From: Streptomyces marinisediminis
GTDB lineage: Bacteria; Actinomycetota; Actinomycetes; Streptomycetales; Streptomycetaceae
NCBI RefSeq assembly: GCF_026262575.1
Contig: NZ_JAPKFL010000036.1
Location: 1-42,524 of the forward strand
Direction of reading: 5' to 3'
Length of the DNA stretch: 42,524 nt
The notes under the pieces were generated by a model. It worked only from the letters and a program-made list of their open reading frames with translations, was not told the origin of the DNA and searched no databases. Every line of letters starts with the position of its first letter. Position 1 is the first letter of the stretch. This document shows positions 42,153-42,524 of the stretch, piece by piece. The translations under genes were made by a program, and so were the position numbers.

Positions 42153-42524
42153 TCAGAAGGTCAGGCCGAAGGAGTCGATGTAGCCGGTGTCGTTGGGGTA
42201 GGAGTCGCGGACCCAGAGCTGCCAGGTGCCGTTCGCCGCGACGCGGGAGGCGTCCACGGTGTAGGTCTCGACGACGTTGGCGGCCGAGTCGTAGTAGCTC
42301 CAGTTCTTCAGCACGAAGTCCGTGCCGTCGGGCGCCTCCAGGACGACGGTGAGGTCGCCGCGGAAGGTGTGCTTGATGTCGACCGCGACCTTCAGGGCCG
42401 CCGGGCCGTTGCCGGACCGGCCGGTGACGTTGATGTCGGAGGCGACCCAGCCGCCGTAGTCCGGGATGTTGACGTTGTCGGTGTTGACGTAGTCACCGGC
42501 GGGCGGCTCGGGGTCCGGGTCGGG
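42153..42524 (-). CDS. Secreted peptidase, C-terminal proprotein-convertase P-domain (partial)
   Basis: Last 123 residues of a protein that continues off the window. After a PDPDPEPPAGDY linker comes a P-domain: VNIPDYGGWVASDINVTG, AVDIKHTFRGDLTVVLEAPD, ending NGTWQLWVRDSYPNDTGYID and FGLTF. Such domains follow the catalytic part of secreted streptomycete serine proteases, metallopeptidases and aminopeptidases and help folding or substrate binding. The catalytic class cannot be told from this part. Confidence 0.88.
   Translation of the reverse strand, partial: PDPDPEPPAGDYVNTDNVNIPDYGGWVASDINVTGRSGNGPAALKVAVDIKHTFRGDLTVVLEAPDGTDFVLKNWSYYDSAANVVETYTVDASRVAANGTWQLWVRDSYPNDTGYIDSFGLTF

Noticed and set aside
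39746..42352. Long plus-strand frame opposite the monooxygenase
   Set aside because: Low-complexity translation without motifs; it runs across the clear antisense flavoprotein and through an A/T-rich promoter region.

Overview
The window is very high-GC actinomycete DNA, almost certainly Streptomyces or a close relative. The signs are strong third-position G/C bias, GTG and TTG starts, AGGAGG-type ribosome sites, SARP regulators, a gamma-butyrolactone (A-factor type) signalling locus, an XRE/DUF397/HATPase module and an ectB with a typical streptomycete sequence. All assignments come from reading the sequence; no database search was run.

Region A (1-12.7 kb) looks like a biosynthetic gene cluster that makes an N-N (hydrazine) bond. 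The left edge is a minus-strand ectB-type diaminobutyrate aminotransferase (cut by the window) with a 41-aa secreted peptide ORF upstream in place of ectA. Divergent from these run a two-HTH regulator and then a tight plus-strand array: unknown protein, DUF3291 protein, MFS exporter, two different lysine/ornithine-type N-monooxygenases, a small cupin, a DAO-family flavin oxidase, a serine O-acetyltransferase, a methionyl-tRNA-synthetase-like enzyme and an APC-like membrane protein. Several neighbours overlap by 4-14 nt. N-hydroxylase + cupin + MetRS-like + DAO-type oxidase is the known gene set for hydrazine formation (N6-hydroxylysine plus an amino acid, as in s56-p1 and triacsin). Here the hydrazine synthetase appears as two separate genes instead of a cupin-MetRS fusion. 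This is the best candidate for a new system in the window.

Region B (12.9-26.3 kb) looks largely like chromosomal backbone. It holds a PspC-domain protein divergent from a PspC-containing histidine kinase/response regulator pair; an anti-sigma-like HATPase, XRE regulator and two tandem DUF397 proteins; a Tat-exported bicovalent BBE-type oxidase; a cold-shock-domain protein; guaA; a chorismate mutase preceded by an apparently leaderless aromatic-rich leader peptide and a 16-bp attenuator hairpin; a lipoprotein; a PH-domain protein; and a cupin divergent from an AraC regulator.

Region C (26.4-41.5 kb) starts with a giant FAD/Fe-S dehydrogenase. It continues with two SARP activators flanking a tandem-ACP protein, a KS-like protein that has lost all three catalytic residues, and a phosphopantetheinyl transferase. 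A complete gamma-butyrolactone circuit follows: two TetR receptors, AfsA, an NmrA-like reductase and three receptor-operator-like palindromes (36148-36175, 36517-36544, 38973-38999), two of them nearly identical. An aromatic-ring flavin monooxygenase follows. The window ends in the C-terminal P-domain of a secreted peptidase.

Two structured intergenic repeats (12851-12935 and 37658-37819) lie in convergent gene gaps on either side of most of the window. They are diverged copies of one another with a compensatory base-pair change, and one carries an insertion of about 70 bp.
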